In this document: in pieces, positions 1-7,758 of the stretch
Numbering within the stretch: position 1 is the first letter of the stretch
Layout of the letters: each line of letters opens with the position of its first letter
Assembly: GCA_900553035.1 (NCBI GenBank)
Contig: USCC01000023.1
Coordinates: 1-25,048 of the forward strand
Reading direction: 5' to 3'
Source: an uncultured Rhodospirillaceae bacterium
Lineage (GTDB): Bacteria > Pseudomonadota > Alphaproteobacteria > CAAGCB01 > CAG-977
Length of the DNA stretch: 25,048 nt
Made by a program: the position numbers and the translations under genes
Notes under the pieces: model-generated
The model's input: the letters and a program-made list of their open reading frames with translations, nothing else
Told to the model about the DNA's origin: nothing
Databases searched by the model: none

Positions 1-1466
1 CCATTGCCGAACTGATGCGTGTCCTGATGGACGTTCACGGGCTTGATTGGAACACCGCGTGGGAAATCACCGAAAAAACGATGGGCTATACGAACCACAC
101 GCTTCTGCCCGAAGCGCTGGAACGCTGGCCGGTCAAGCTTTTGGAAAAGGTTGTTCCCCGTCACATGGTCATCATCTATGACATCAATGACCACCTGATG
201 AAAAAAGTGTCGGCTCGCTATCCCGGCGACGTCGCCAAGATGCAACGCATGTCGATCATTGAAGAAGGCGACGCGAAAAAGGTCCGCATGGGCAACCTCG
301 CCATCGTCGGAAGCCATTCGATCAACGGTGTGGCGGCAATTCATTCGGAACTGGTCAAAAAGAACCTGGCTCCGGACTTTTATGAAATGTGGCCGGAACG
401 TTTCAACAACAAAACAAACGGTATTACGCCGCGCCGCTGGCTTCTGAGCGCGAATCCGGAACTGGCCGATCTGATTTCCGATAAAATCGGCCGAAAGTGG
501 ATCACCGAGCTGACAGAACTGAAAAAGCTGGAACCCTATGCGACCGATCCTGATTTCGTGAAAAAGTTTTTCCAGATCAAGAAAAACAACAAGGAACGCC
601 TGTCGCAGATCATTCTGAACACGACCGGCTACAAAGTGGACACGGATTCGCTGTTCGACGTTCAGGTCAAGCGTATGCACGAATACAAACGCCAGCTTCT
701 GAACGCTCTGAACATCATTTACAACTACCTGCTGATCACCGAAGACGGCCTGACGCTACCGACGCCCCGCACCTTTATCCTGGGCGGCAAGGCGGCGCCC
801 TCGTACGACTTCGCGAAGCTGGTCATCAAGCTGTTCAACAATATTGCCAAAGTCGTCAACAACAACCCCAAGGTCAAAGATCAGATGAAGGTCGTCTTCA
901 TCCCCGACTATAAGGTGTCGATTGCGGAACGCGTCTTCCCCGCCGCGGATGTCAGCGAACAGATTTCGACAGCCGGGTTTGAAGCGTCGGGTACGGGCAA
1001 CATGAAGTTCGCCCTGAACGGTGCTTTGACCATCGGCACGCTGGACGGCGCGAATATTGAAATCCGCGAGGAAGTCGGCGCCGAAAACTTCTACCTGTTC
1101 GGCCTGACAACACCGGAAGTCAAGAAAATCCACGCCGACGGTTCGCACAAACCGTGGGATTTCTACAACAATGACGTCCGTATCCGTCGGATCATGGATG
1201 CTTTGTCCTCGAACATGTTCTCGGAAACCGAACCCGGTATCTTCAAGCCGATTTTCCAGAACATCATGACGGCGGATTACTATCTCCTGCTGGCCGATCT
1301 CGGCGCCTATATCGATACTCAGATTCGTCTGGGCAAGGATTTCCTGAACAAGGCGTCATGGGGACAGAAAGCGATTCTGAACATCGCCCGTTCCGGCAAA
1401 TTCTCGAGCGACCGGACGATTTCCGAATACGCCAGGGATATCTGGAACGTCAAACCGGTTCTGTAA
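1..1466 (+). CDS. glgP: Glycogen/starch phosphorylase, C-terminal part (5' end outside window)
   Basis: This is the C-terminal portion of a glycogen phosphorylase, which uses orthophosphate to release glucose-1-phosphate from alpha-1,4-glucan ends in the cytoplasm. The reading frame is already open at base 3, so the gene is cut by the window edge. About 488 residues are present of the roughly 800-830 usual for the family. Visible family motifs include RMHEYKRQLLN, the substrate-site EASGTGNMKFALNG and TLDGANIEI. The lysine of GNMKFA (codon 1005-1007) is the residue that carries pyridoxal phosphate in this family. The frame runs without interruption to the TAA at 1464-1466, followed by a strong terminator. 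No other glycogen gene lies downstream, so any glg operon must lie upstream of the window. Identification is secure. Confidence 0.97.
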   Translation, partial: IAELMRVLMDVHGLDWNTAWEITEKTMGYTNHTLLPEALERWPVKLLEKVVPRHMVIIYDINDHLMKKVSARYPGDVAKMQRMSIIEEGDAKKVRMGNLAIVGSHSINGVAAIHSELVKKNLAPDFYEMWPERFNNKTNGITPRRWLLSANPELADLISDKIGRKWITELTELKKLEPYATDPDFVKKFFQIKKNNKERLSQIILNTTGYKVDTDSLFDVQVKRMHEYKRQLLNALNIIYNYLLITEDGLTLPTPRTFILGGKAAPSYDFAKLVIKLFNNIAKVVNNNPKVKDQMKVVFIPDYKVSIAERVFPAADVSEQISTAGFEASGTGNMKFALNGALTIGTLDGANIEIREEVGAENFYLFGLTTPEVKKIHADGSHKPWDFYNNDVRIRRIMDALSSNMFSETEPGIFKPIFQNIMTADYYLLLADLGAYIDTQIRLGKDFLNKASWGQKAILNIARSGKFSSDRTISEYARDIWNVKPVL

Positions 1467-1480
1467 AAAAAACGGCAACG

Positions 1481-1511
1481 AAAAAGCGCGGCTTCAAAAC
1501 CGCGCTTTTTT
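1481..1511. terminator. Bidirectional rho-independent terminator between glgP and the TM2 gene
   Basis: Perfect 11-bp inverted repeat: AAAAAGCGCGG at 1481-1491 and CCGCGCTTTTT at 1500-1510, with an 8-base loop. The GC core is flanked by A5 and T6, so it can end transcription of glgP (+) and of the convergent TM2 gene (-). Confidence 0.9.
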
Positions 1512-1532
1512 CATCCCTGAAACAAAAAGAGT

Positions 1533-1772
1533 TCATTCCGGAAGCAGGACATCGCCGTCCACATCCGTAAACTGTTTCGTCGCCAGCAGGAAAATATCAA
1601 ACAGAACCCCCAGCGAAAAAATCCCGCCTGTTATAAGATAAATCAATCCCGTCCCCCATTTTCCGACATAAAAACGGTGAAAGCCGAGCACGCCGAAAAA
1701 AATGCACAGCAGAAGACAGAGTATCCAATTTTTCGGCGATACGTTTTCAACCGCAACAATCTGAGTTTCCAT
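1533..1772 (-). CDS. TM2-domain small membrane protein
   Basis: A 79-residue protein with the TM2 domain arrangement: a short polar N-terminus, a hydrophobic helix at about 16-32, the conserved turn GFHRFYVGKWGTGL (about 30-43), a second helix at about 44-62, and a short acidic tail. TM2 proteins sit in the inner membrane and their biochemical role in bacteria is mostly unknown. I chose the ATG at 1772 because GGAGAGG lies 4 bases upstream. An ATG nine codons earlier (1799) has no ribosome binding site. A TATACT-like -10 element lies at 1818-1823 without a convincing -35. The gene stands alone and converges on the glgP terminator. Confidence 0.85.
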   Translation of the reverse strand: METQIVAVENVSPKNWILCLLLCIFFGVLGFHRFYVGKWGTGLIYLITGGIFSLGVLFDIFLLATKQFTDVDGDVLLPE

Positions 1773-1870
1773 AATTCCTCTCCCATTGAACGTTTTCATT
1801 CACGTAAAACCGGATTCAGTATACGACGGACGGCTGTTCTGCCCCATCCGTCAAAAAAGATATATCCGAA

Positions 1871-1894
1871 AGAAAAGCCGGCAGTACGCCGGCT
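1871..1894 (-). terminator. Probable terminator of the lipoprotein gene
   Basis: Perfect 7-bp hairpin AGCCGGC/GCCGGCT (1876-1882 with 1888-1894, 5-base loop). On the minus strand it is followed by TTTTCT. It lies 20 bases past the stop codon of the lipoprotein gene. The T-run is short and interrupted. Confidence 0.65.
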
Positions 1895-1914
1895 CGGCAT
1901 AATGAAAAAAGAAA

Positions 1915-2694
1915 TCACGGATTTTTCAGAACGATGAATTCGATCTGTTCGTTGTCCGCACGGATGATGCGGATCAGAGTCCCCTCAACCGAAATCATTG
2001 TCGCATCCGCCGGATACGTGTACGTATCAAAGGATCCTTTTTCGCCGTTTGTTCCCGGAACGGCATATTTGTGGAACAGCCGGATTTCGTTATCCCTGAC
2101 ACCGTCATACACGACTTCAAAATCCATAAAGGGAAGCTTTTCCTCCCGTGAAGTCGTCACGCGCGTCATGTACGGATTCGCCGGAACAAACCGAATCCGG
2201 TCGGTCAGGAGACGGACTTTATCGGAATTGCGGACGTCATACAGAACGCTTGTCTGAAGCACGCCGTTCATGTCCGAAATCAGATGAATCCGTTTTTTCG
2301 AGGCGAACACATAATACGGGACGCGTTCCAGCTCGATAACCCCGAAAATCGGATACTCGCCGGCCGGCAGGGAAAATTTCTCGCGGTCGGCCGTAATTTC
2401 GACAGCCTTTTCCAGCGTCATTTTAGCGTTGACATAATTGTAGCGCTTAAAGGCCTGTACGCGCAGAACCGGTTCGCCGACTTTGGCCACCTGCCGCTCG
2501 TTCACGACGTAATTTCTCTGGTAAACGGTTTCCGTCCCGGTAAACACGGTTTCCGGCGGGGGCGGCGCCAGTTCATATTCGACTCCGGTGCTGCGCCACC
2601 GGGCCTGCTCCCGGATTTCACCATGAAGCGGATCCGGAATGAACACGCATCCCCCCATCATGAGAACAACGAACAGGCAAATCGGTTTCAGCAT
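1915..2694 (-). CDS. Hypothetical outer-envelope lipoprotein, 259 aa
   Basis: I do not recognise this family. The N-terminus is a typical lipoprotein signal: M-L-K, a hydrophobic stretch, then LMMGGC with Cys16 as the probable lipidated residue. This predicts a mature protein anchored in the envelope and facing the periplasm. The mature part (about 244 residues) is polar, has no further membrane segment, and is rich in beta-forming residues and charged pairs. PPPPE occurs at about 45-49. The ATG at 2694 is well supported by AAGGAG 8 bases upstream. A TATAAA-like -10 lies at 2721-2726 with a poor -35. The gene is monocistronic and divergent from rpmJ. The low-complexity Pro stretch gives no functional clue. 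Confidence 0.8.
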   Translation of the reverse strand: MLKPICLFVVLMMGGCVFIPDPLHGEIREQARWRSTGVEYELAPPPPETVFTGTETVYQRNYVVNERQVAKVGEPVLRVQAFKRYNYVNAKMTLEKAVEITADREKFSLPAGEYPIFGVIELERVPYYVFASKKRIHLISDMNGVLQTSVLYDVRNSDKVRLLTDRIRFVPANPYMTRVTTSREEKLPFMDFEVVYDGVRDNEIRLFHKYAVPGTNGEKGSFDTYTYPADATMISVEGTLIRIIRADNEQIEFIVLKNP

Positions 2695-2747
2695 AGAAAA
2701 AACTCCTTTTTGAACGATATTTTATACCGAATATCGAACCTCAGGGA

Positions 2748-2776
2748 TTGACATTACCTGACAATCTTTGTATTGT
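2748..2776 (+). promoter_or_regulatory. Sigma70-type promoter of rpmJ
   Basis: TTGACA at 2748-2753 (perfect -35), a 17-base spacer, and TATTGT at 2771-2776 (4/6 match to the -10). It lies about 40 bases upstream of the rpmJ start, inside the 120-base divergent gap shared with the lipoprotein gene. Confidence 0.7.
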
Positions 2777-2814
2777 CACCTATCTTCATAAGAGGAACAT
2801 AAAGGATTTGTGTT

Positions 2815-2940
2815 ATGAAAGTTCGTAATTCCCTGAAATCCGCGAAGCTGCGCGACAAAGACTGCAAAGTCGTGCGCCGCAAAGGACGCGTTTACATTAT
2901 CAACAAAAAGAATCCGCGTATGAAGGCTCGTCAGGGCTAA
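2815..2940 (+). CDS. rpmJ: Ribosomal protein bL36 (L36), alphaproteobacterial type
   Basis: A 41-residue, strongly basic protein beginning MKVRNSLKSAKLRDKDCKVV and ending NPRMKARQG. This is the pattern of the 41-residue form of ribosomal protein bL36 of the large subunit. The form with zinc ligands has a Cys3-His ribbon. Here only one cysteine (Cys17) and no histidine are present, so zinc binding is not expected. AAGGA at 2802-2806 sits 8 bases before the ATG. The gene has its own promoter and ends at tandem terminators, so it is a single-gene transcription unit, as often seen for rpmJ outside the ribosomal operons. Confidence 0.95.
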   Translation: MKVRNSLKSAKLRDKDCKVVRRKGRVYIINKKNPRMKARQG

Positions 2941-2965
2941 TTACCGGGCTTCGGTTTTAATGTGA

Positions 2966-2993
2966 TAAAAAGCCTGCTTCTGCGGGCTTTTTG
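2966..2993. terminator. Terminator after rpmJ (usable on both strands)
   Basis: Stem AGCCTGC/GCGGGCT (2971-2977 with 2982-2988, one G-T pair, 4-base loop). It is preceded by AAAA and followed by TTTT, so it can also end the minus-strand rluD transcript. Confidence 0.85.
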
Positions 2994-3010
2994 CGTTGCG
3001 GAAGATGAAG

Positions 3011-3044
3011 AGGCGGCCCGGGCACAGTCCCGAGTCGCCTTTTT
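3011..3044 (+). terminator. Second hairpin with T-run in tandem after rpmJ
   Basis: Outer stem 3011-3016 with 3035-3040 (AGGCGG/TCGCCT, last pair G-T) and inner stem CGGG/CCCG (3019-3022 with 3029-3032), followed by TTTTT. It ends exactly at the rluD stop codon. Its orientation fits plus-strand termination only. Confidence 0.55.
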
Positions 3045-4015
3045 CATGCCTTCAGCGCGTCGTTCAGAGTCTGCATGTCCGGCGGTAAAGGCAGTTCGAA
3101 CGTCATTGTTTCACCGGTACGGGGATGAACAAAGGACATGCGGCAGGAATGAAGCGCCTGACGCGGAAAGGAAGCCGCAAGGCGGAACAGTTCATCCGGC
3201 AGACGGCCGCGTGTTTTCGCCGGTGCCCGGCCGTAGGCCGCATCGCCCAAAAGCGGATGGCCGATATGCGTCATGTGGACACGCACCTGATGCGTGCGTC
3301 CGGTTTTCAGGGAACATTCGACCAGGGAAATACCGCCGTGAAGAACCTCAAGCACCCTGTACTGCGTCAGGGCGTGTTTCCCGCCCGATTTCAGAACGGC
3401 CATTTTCTTGCGGTCCGCCCGACTGCGTCCGATCTGCGTTTCAATGACACCTGCCGCCGGTTCGGGAATCCCCCACACAAACGCCTTGTATCGGCGCTCC
3501 AGGCTGTGAACCGCAAATTGTTCCGACAGAGCGTGATGCGCGGCATCGTTCTTGGCGACGACCAGAAGGCCGCTGGTGTCCTTGTCCAGCCGGTGGACGA
3601 TTCCGGGACGCGCGACCCCTCCGATTCCGGACAACCCCGCGCCGCAATGCGCCAGAAGCGCGTTAACCAGCGTCCCCTCATAATTTCCGACGGCGGGGTG
3701 CACGACCATTCCCGCCGGTTTATTCAAGACCAGGAGATCCGCATCTTCGTAAACGATGTCCAGCGGAATGTCTTCGGCCTGAGGAAAGGCCGGCACAGGA
3801 GGCGGAACCTCAACGGAATAGGACTCGCCGACCCGGACTTTCCGATCCGGTGTTTCCGCCGGATGTCCGTCCAGCAAAACGCGCCCGTCCGTGATCAGAG
3901 AAGACAGCCGGCTGCGCGACAGCTCCGTGCACGACGCCAGCCATTTATCCAACCGGATCCCCGCATTTTCGGCGGGAACCGGCGGCGTTTGAATCAAATC
4001 GCCGTTCAAATCCAT
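3044..4015 (-). CDS. rluD: RluA/RluD-family 23S rRNA pseudouridine synthase
   Basis: A 323-residue RNA pseudouridine synthase of the RluA family, most like RluD, which modifies 23S rRNA. An S4 RNA-binding domain (about 20-66, IRLDKWLASCTELSRSRL) precedes the catalytic domain. The catalytic motif GIVHRLDKDTSGLLVVAKN places the active Asp at residue 144. Further family motifs are LNKPAGMVVHP, TGRTHQVRVHM and HPLLGDAAYG. The frame stays open to 4168. I prefer the ATG at 4015 (AAGGA 11 bases upstream) over 4036, where only GGA lies 4 bases upstream. A weak promoter (TTGTAC, 16 bases, TACAAC with -10 at 4043-4048) would start transcription near 4036, which also favours 4015. Subfamily assignment (RluD rather than RluC or RluA) rests on the S4 domain and overall resemblance. 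Confidence 0.92.
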   Translation of the reverse strand: MDLNGDLIQTPPVPAENAGIRLDKWLASCTELSRSRLSSLITDGRVLLDGHPAETPDRKVRVGESYSVEVPPPVPAFPQAEDIPLDIVYEDADLLVLNKPAGMVVHPAVGNYEGTLVNALLAHCGAGLSGIGGVARPGIVHRLDKDTSGLLVVAKNDAAHHALSEQFAVHSLERRYKAFVWGIPEPAAGVIETQIGRSRADRKKMAVLKSGGKHALTQYRVLEVLHGGISLVECSLKTGRTHQVRVHMTHIGHPLLGDAAYGRAPAKTRGRLPDELFRLAASFPRQALHSCRMSFVHPRTGETMTFELPLPPDMQTLNDALKA

Positions 4016-4135
4016 TTCAGCCCCGTTCCTTGTCATTTTTCCGTTGTAGCATATCCGCCGGGATGTACAAGGGATGTTTTCCTTTTCTGTGCCCGCGAAC
4101 GTCCGCGCCCTCCCCGGCTCTGCTCCAGAAAACGG

Positions 4136-4163
4136 TTGCTTTCGGCAGGGCGTGTGTTTTAAT
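4136..4163 (+). promoter_or_regulatory. Candidate promoter of the DUF6476-like gene
   Basis: TTGCTT at 4136-4141, a 16-base spacer, and TTTAAT at 4158-4163 (5/6 match), 32 bases before the chosen start codon. This is a pattern match only. Confidence 0.42.
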
Positions 4164-4194
4164 GGCACATGTTTCTGAACGCACGGAGTCGGCT

Positions 4195-4527
4195 ATGAAC
4201 AAAATCCTGTTTTTAAAAATCCTGATCGGCTTTATGACGCTTTTGATTTTTCTGGGCATGGGGCTTCTTGTTTACGGCCTGCTGTTTTATAAAAAAACAC
4301 CGAAGTTGCTCTCCCGCCCCGCGCCGACGGCGGCGGCTCCCGCATCTGCGACGGCGGTTCCGGAAATCCGCCTGGGTGTCAAAGGAGGACGGATTGCCGA
4401 CGCTCTGCCCTGCGGCGATTTTCTTTGTGTCCGTGTTTCTTCCGATTTTGACGGAGACGTCATTACCGTCGTAGATCCGAAAACGATGCGGATCACAGGC
4501 CGCGTTCATCCCGGAGAAGCCGAATAA
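4195..4527 (+). CDS. Small single-span membrane protein, DUF6476-like
   Basis: A 110-residue protein with one N-terminal membrane helix (about 8-32, GFMTLLIFLGMGLLVYGLLF). A Pro/Ala-rich linker (about 40-56) follows, then a small C-terminal module, GDFLCVRVSSDFDGDVITVV through DPKTMRITGRV. This layout and C-terminal pattern resemble the DUF6476 proteins of alphaproteobacteria, which from memory often neighbour an RluA-family synthase. That neighbourhood holds here, where rluD is divergent. The function is unknown. The ATG at 4195 is chosen because CGGAG lies 6 bases upstream. An in-frame ATG at 4162 lacks such a site and overlaps the candidate promoter. Confidence 0.75.
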   Translation: MNKILFLKILIGFMTLLIFLGMGLLVYGLLFYKKTPKLLSRPAPTAAAPASATAVPEIRLGVKGGRIADALPCGDFLCVRVSSDFDGDVITVVDPKTMRITGRVHPGEAE

Positions 4528-4649
4528 AAACGACGGGCGGCGGAGCACCGGAATGAATCTGAGGCGTTTTCAAAATCTGTTTCAAACACCCGCCGTCATC
4601 AAAAGCCCCGGGACAGAACGCCCCCCGGCTGTTATTCATCCGCATGCTT

Positions 4650-4673
4650 AAAAGCAAAACCCGGCTTTTTTTT
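4650..4673 (+). terminator. Weak terminator candidate between the DUF6476-like gene and holC
   Basis: AAAAGC/GCTTTT (4650-4655 with 4664-4669) followed by four more T. The stem has only two GC pairs, so it is a weak candidate. It lies in the convergent gap 4528-4766, where nothing else was supported. Confidence 0.35.
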
Positions 4674-4766
4674 CGGAAAGAGGCCGGAAGGCTTCCTGAA
4701 TCACCGCCGCCGATTCATATTTTTCAGCCTGACAGGAAACAGTCATCCCTTCCGGCAGGGAGGGGC

Positions 4767-5249
4767 TTATTTTTCCGCCGCGGAGGACGAATCGGATGTC
4801 CGAGCCGCTTTCTGTTCCCACTTTCCGCTTTCGCTCTGTTGCCAGTAATAAGCGTCATACCCTGCGGCAACAACGTCTTTCCAGAAAGCGCGGGCATTCT
4901 GAACAGCCGTTTCATCCCGGCCGTCAAACAGGTTCAGGCACCGTTCGTAATTCCTGATCTCATCAACCGTCCCCCCGTCCACCAGCATGATAATCGTCGC
5001 GTGGTTCGGGTTGACTTCCTGCGACGTAATGAAAATCGGCTGGCGTTCTTCAAAGCCGTCCTTGTCCGATCCGTGCGGCACCCAGGCATTCGGATCGTAC
5101 GTCCACAAAAGGCTGTTGATATACTCGGCGCGCTCGGGAAGCGCTGTCTTAATCAGCATGCGCATGTTTCCGGCATAGACGCGTTCCGCCAGCCGGGGCA
5201 GAGCCTGATCCAGCGTACTGCGCTGCAGATGGTAGAAATCCACGCGCAT
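4767..5249 (-). CDS. holC: DNA polymerase III subunit chi
   Basis: A 160-residue protein matching the alphaproteobacterial chi subunit, which in the replisome links the clamp loader to single-strand binding protein. Recognisable segments are VDFYHLQRSTLDQALPRL at the start, LLWTYDPNAWVPHG (about 47-60), a QPIFIT strand and ATIIMLVDGG (about 84-93). A low-complexity Ser/Ala tail ends the protein. It is the last gene of the thyX-hflKC-degP operon. Its start is 5 bases after the protease stop codon, and its ribosome site GAAGGAG overlaps the end of that gene, so the two are likely translationally coupled. It is a divergent family normally identified by overall pattern, since it has no catalytic residues. 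Confidence 0.85.
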   Translation of the reverse strand: MRVDFYHLQRSTLDQALPRLAERVYAGNMRMLIKTALPERAEYINSLLWTYDPNAWVPHGSDKDGFEERQPIFITSQEVNPNHATIIMLVDGGTVDEIRNYERCLNLFDGRDETAVQNARAFWKDVVAAGYDAYYWQQSESGKWEQKAARTSDSSSAAEK

Positions 5250-5254
5250 CGGAC

Positions 5255-6673
5255 TTACTCCTTCGGCACGAAATTAACGACCATGAAGAAACGGTCGCCC
5301 GCCCGATCAATCAGAAGGAAGGCCGAAGACTGTCCTGTCTGGCCGGCGTTTTTTTTCCATTTTGCGGCAGCCGCCGCCGAAGGCAGAGGCTTCCTGTCCA
5401 GCTCGACGATCAAATCTCCCGGCCGAAGACCTTTGCCTGCGGCGTCCGTTCCGGGCAGAACCGAAGTCACCATGACCCCCGCCGAATTTTTCGGCAGGCG
5501 GTATTTCTGGCGCACCGCCGGCGATAAATCGGCAACGGAAATGCCCAGAATATCCATCGTTTCAACAGCGGTTCCTTCTCCCGCAGACACAAGTTTCGGA
5601 CGGGCGGGTTCGGGTTCCTTCATTTCCTCCAGAACCAGCGGAAGGACGATTTCCTTTCCGTCGCGCCAGACGGTCAGGCGCACCGTGCTGCCGACCGGTG
5701 TTTCCGCCGCCATCCGGGGCAGTGAACGCATCGTTGACACGGCCGCACCGTTGAAAGCCAGAATAACGTCTCCCGGCCGTATTTCTGATTTCATGGCCGG
5801 ACCGTCCGGATCCAGTCCCGCGACCAGTGCGCCCGCCGGCTTTGACAAACCCAGACTGCGGGCAATTTCCGGAGAAACCGTCTGGATTTTCAATCCCAGT
5901 TTTCCGCGCCGCACAGTGCCTTCCCGAATCAGGGCGTCGGCGACCCATCCCGCCATTTTGGACGGGACGGCAAAGGCGATACCGACACTGCCGCCCGAAG
6001 GCGAGAATATCGCCGTGTTGACACCGATCATCTCTCCGGCCGCATTGAACAGAGGGCCGCCCGAATTACCGCGGTTGATGGCGGCGTCCGTCTGGATGAA
6101 GTCGTCATAGGGACCGACCTGAATATCCCGGGAGCGAGCCGAAATAATGCCCGACGTCACCGTATTGCCCAACCCGAACGGATTGCCGATAGCCAGGACA
6201 ACGTCGCCGACCCGCGCCTGATCCGAGGCCCCCAGAACAACGGGAGTCAGAGGTTTGTCCGATTCGACTTTCAAAAGCGCCAGATCCGTCTTTGGATCCT
6301 TCCCGAGGACTTTGCCTTTCAGGACGGTTCCATCGTTGAATGTGACCATGACTTCGGACATGTTTTCAACGACGTGCGAACTGGTCACGACATGCCCCCG
6401 GGCATCGTAAACAAAGCCGGATCCCAGAAGAATTGCCTTGCGGGCATCCATTGAACCGTCCTTGTAGAACTCGCGGAAAAATTCCTCAAAGGGGGATCCC
6501 TGTGGCACCGACAGCATTTCCTGAGGCGCCCGCCCGGTCACTTTGGTGGCCGAAACGCTGACCACGGACGGCAGAAGGCGTTCAACAACATCCGCATAGG
6601 AATCGGTGCTCGGAAGCCCCGCCGAAGCGGAAAGCGGCATCAGGAAAAACAGAAGGCAGAACAGGAAACGCAT
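5255..6673 (-). CDS. degP: Periplasmic Do/DegP-family serine protease (HtrA)
   Basis: A 472-residue HtrA-family protease and chaperone of the periplasm. A signal peptide (MRFLFCLLFFLMPLSASA) precedes a trypsin-like domain with His100 (VTSSHVVENM), Asp130 (KTDLALLKV) and Ser204 (NRGNSGGPLF), so the catalytic triad is complete. Two PDZ domains follow (about 258-345 and 380-465), with PDZ signals LGLKIQTVSPEIA and RPGDVILAFNG. This is the usual Do layout and length, though DegP and DegQ cannot be told apart here. The ATG at 6673 has AGGAG 6 bases upstream. The ATG at 6679 overlaps the previous stop codon (ATGA) but lies directly on the ribosome site, so it is less likely. Its place after hflK-hflC matches a common proteobacterial envelope quality-control cluster. 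Confidence 0.96.
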   Translation of the reverse strand: MRFLFCLLFFLMPLSASAGLPSTDSYADVVERLLPSVVSVSATKVTGRAPQEMLSVPQGSPFEEFFREFYKDGSMDARKAILLGSGFVYDARGHVVTSSHVVENMSEVMVTFNDGTVLKGKVLGKDPKTDLALLKVESDKPLTPVVLGASDQARVGDVVLAIGNPFGLGNTVTSGIISARSRDIQVGPYDDFIQTDAAINRGNSGGPLFNAAGEMIGVNTAIFSPSGGSVGIAFAVPSKMAGWVADALIREGTVRRGKLGLKIQTVSPEIARSLGLSKPAGALVAGLDPDGPAMKSEIRPGDVILAFNGAAVSTMRSLPRMAAETPVGSTVRLTVWRDGKEIVLPLVLEEMKEPEPARPKLVSAGEGTAVETMDILGISVADLSPAVRQKYRLPKNSAGVMVTSVLPGTDAAGKGLRPGDLIVELDRKPLPSAAAAAKWKKNAGQTGQSSAFLLIDRAGDRFFMVVNFVPKE

Positions 6674-6675
6674 CG

Positions 6676-6861
6676 TCATCTCCTCAACAGCGTAATCAAA
6701 ACCACTCCGGCGGCGGCGACCAGAAGGCCGGCGCGCCGGAGCTGTTCCGGCGGCATGGACTGCATCTGGGCCATCATTTTCTGCGCCGCAGACGGAGCCA
6801 GGGCATAGAACAGCCCCTCGATCACAAGCGCCAGAGCGAAAGCCGCGGCCAGATCCTGCAT
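6676..6861 (-). CDS. DUF2065 small membrane protein
   Basis: A 61-residue, two-helix membrane protein. Helix 1 is at about 5-22 (AAAFALALVIEGLFYALAP), a short amphipathic loop QKMMAQMQSMPPEQLRRAG follows, and helix 2 is at about 44-58. The loop ending in PPEQLRRAGL and the position directly after hflC are characteristic of DUF2065 (YjeT-like) proteins. The function is unknown, and the location suggests a link with the HflKC/FtsH membrane complex. The start lies 7 bases after the hflC stop codon. Its stop codon lies just ahead of the protease start. Confidence 0.85.
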   Translation of the reverse strand: MQDLAAAFALALVIEGLFYALAPSAAQKMMAQMQSMPPEQLRRAGLLVAAAGVVLITLLRR

Positions 6862-6868
6862 CGCCCGC

Positions 6869-7747
6869 CTACCGTTTCGAGCCGGACGGCAGCTTACCCA
6901 TAAAGCGGAAAAACTCCGAATCCGGACTCAGCACCATGGAGGTCGCTTCCCCGCTCATAGCGTTCCGGTAGGCTTCCAGCGAACGGTAAAAAGCATAAAA
7001 ATCCTTATCCTTCGCAGCGGCCCGAGCCCAGATGTGCGCGGCCTCTTTATCGCCCTGACCGCGGATGATCTGCGCTTCCTTCTGCGCCTGTGCCAGAATC
7101 CGGACTTTATCGCGGTCGGCTTCGGCTTTGATTTTCTGGTTCATCTGCTGTCCCTGGGCACGGAATTCCTTGGCTTCGCGTTCACGTTCGGAACGCATGC
7201 GGGCGAAAACGGCCTGTGATGTTTCTTCGGGCAGGTCGGCTCGGCGGATGCGGATGTCAACGACTTCAACGCCGAACGCTTTTGCCTTTCCGGAAACCTC
7301 GTCACGAATCTGCTTCATGATTTTCGGACGTTCCGGCGACAGAATCGTTTTCATGTCATGCTGACCCAGAACGTCACGCAAAGAGGAAATACTCGCGTCG
7401 CTTAAACGGGAATGGGCATTTTCCTCGGTTTGCAGTGCCTGGTAAAACAGGAGCGGATCAATGATTTTAAAGCGCAGGAACGTGTCAACCACAATACGTT
7501 TCTTGTCGGACAGCAGGACTTCCTTTGCCGGAGGGTCAAGGCTCAGCAACCGGTTGTCGTACAGCACGACGCGCTGAATGAAGGGCACCTTCATGTGCAG
7601 ACCGGGATCCCGGATGACGCGTTTGGGTTCGCCGAACTGAATGACGATGGCCTGCCGCGTCTGGGGCACAATGAACAGAGAATCGAACAGGATGACGGCC
7701 GCGACGGCGGCAAGGGCCCACAAAAAAACTTTGACTTGCGGTTTCAT
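6869..7747 (-). CDS. hflC: Membrane protease modulator HflC (SPFH/band 7)
   Basis: A 292-residue SPFH-domain protein. One N-terminal membrane helix (about 7-25) is followed by the band 7 domain starting IVPQTRQAIVIQFGEPKRVI, then an Ala/Glu/Arg-rich coiled coil (about 185-235, with SEREREAKEFRAQGQQ and IRGQGDKEAAHIWA). HflC pairs with HflK in a large periplasm-facing assembly around FtsH that tunes degradation of membrane proteins. The C-terminus FFRFMGKLPSG is typical of HflC. AAGGAG lies 6 bases before the ATG, and the upstream hflK stop overlaps this site, giving an 11-base gap. Identification is secure. Confidence 0.96.
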   Translation of the reverse strand: MKPQVKVFLWALAAVAAVILFDSLFIVPQTRQAIVIQFGEPKRVIRDPGLHMKVPFIQRVVLYDNRLLSLDPPAKEVLLSDKKRIVVDTFLRFKIIDPLLFYQALQTEENAHSRLSDASISSLRDVLGQHDMKTILSPERPKIMKQIRDEVSGKAKAFGVEVVDIRIRRADLPEETSQAVFARMRSEREREAKEFRAQGQQMNQKIKAEADRDKVRILAQAQKEAQIIRGQGDKEAAHIWARAAAKDKDFYAFYRSLEAYRNAMSGEATSMVLSPDSEFFRFMGKLPSGSKR

Positions 7748-7758
7748 GAAACGTCTCC

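Noticed and set aside
4644..6110. Long plus-strand open frame (488 codons) opposite holC and the protease gene
   Set aside because: It lies antisense to two well-identified genes, has low-complexity Arg/Ser/Pro composition, no family pattern and no ribosome site. High GC on the coding strand explains the open frame.
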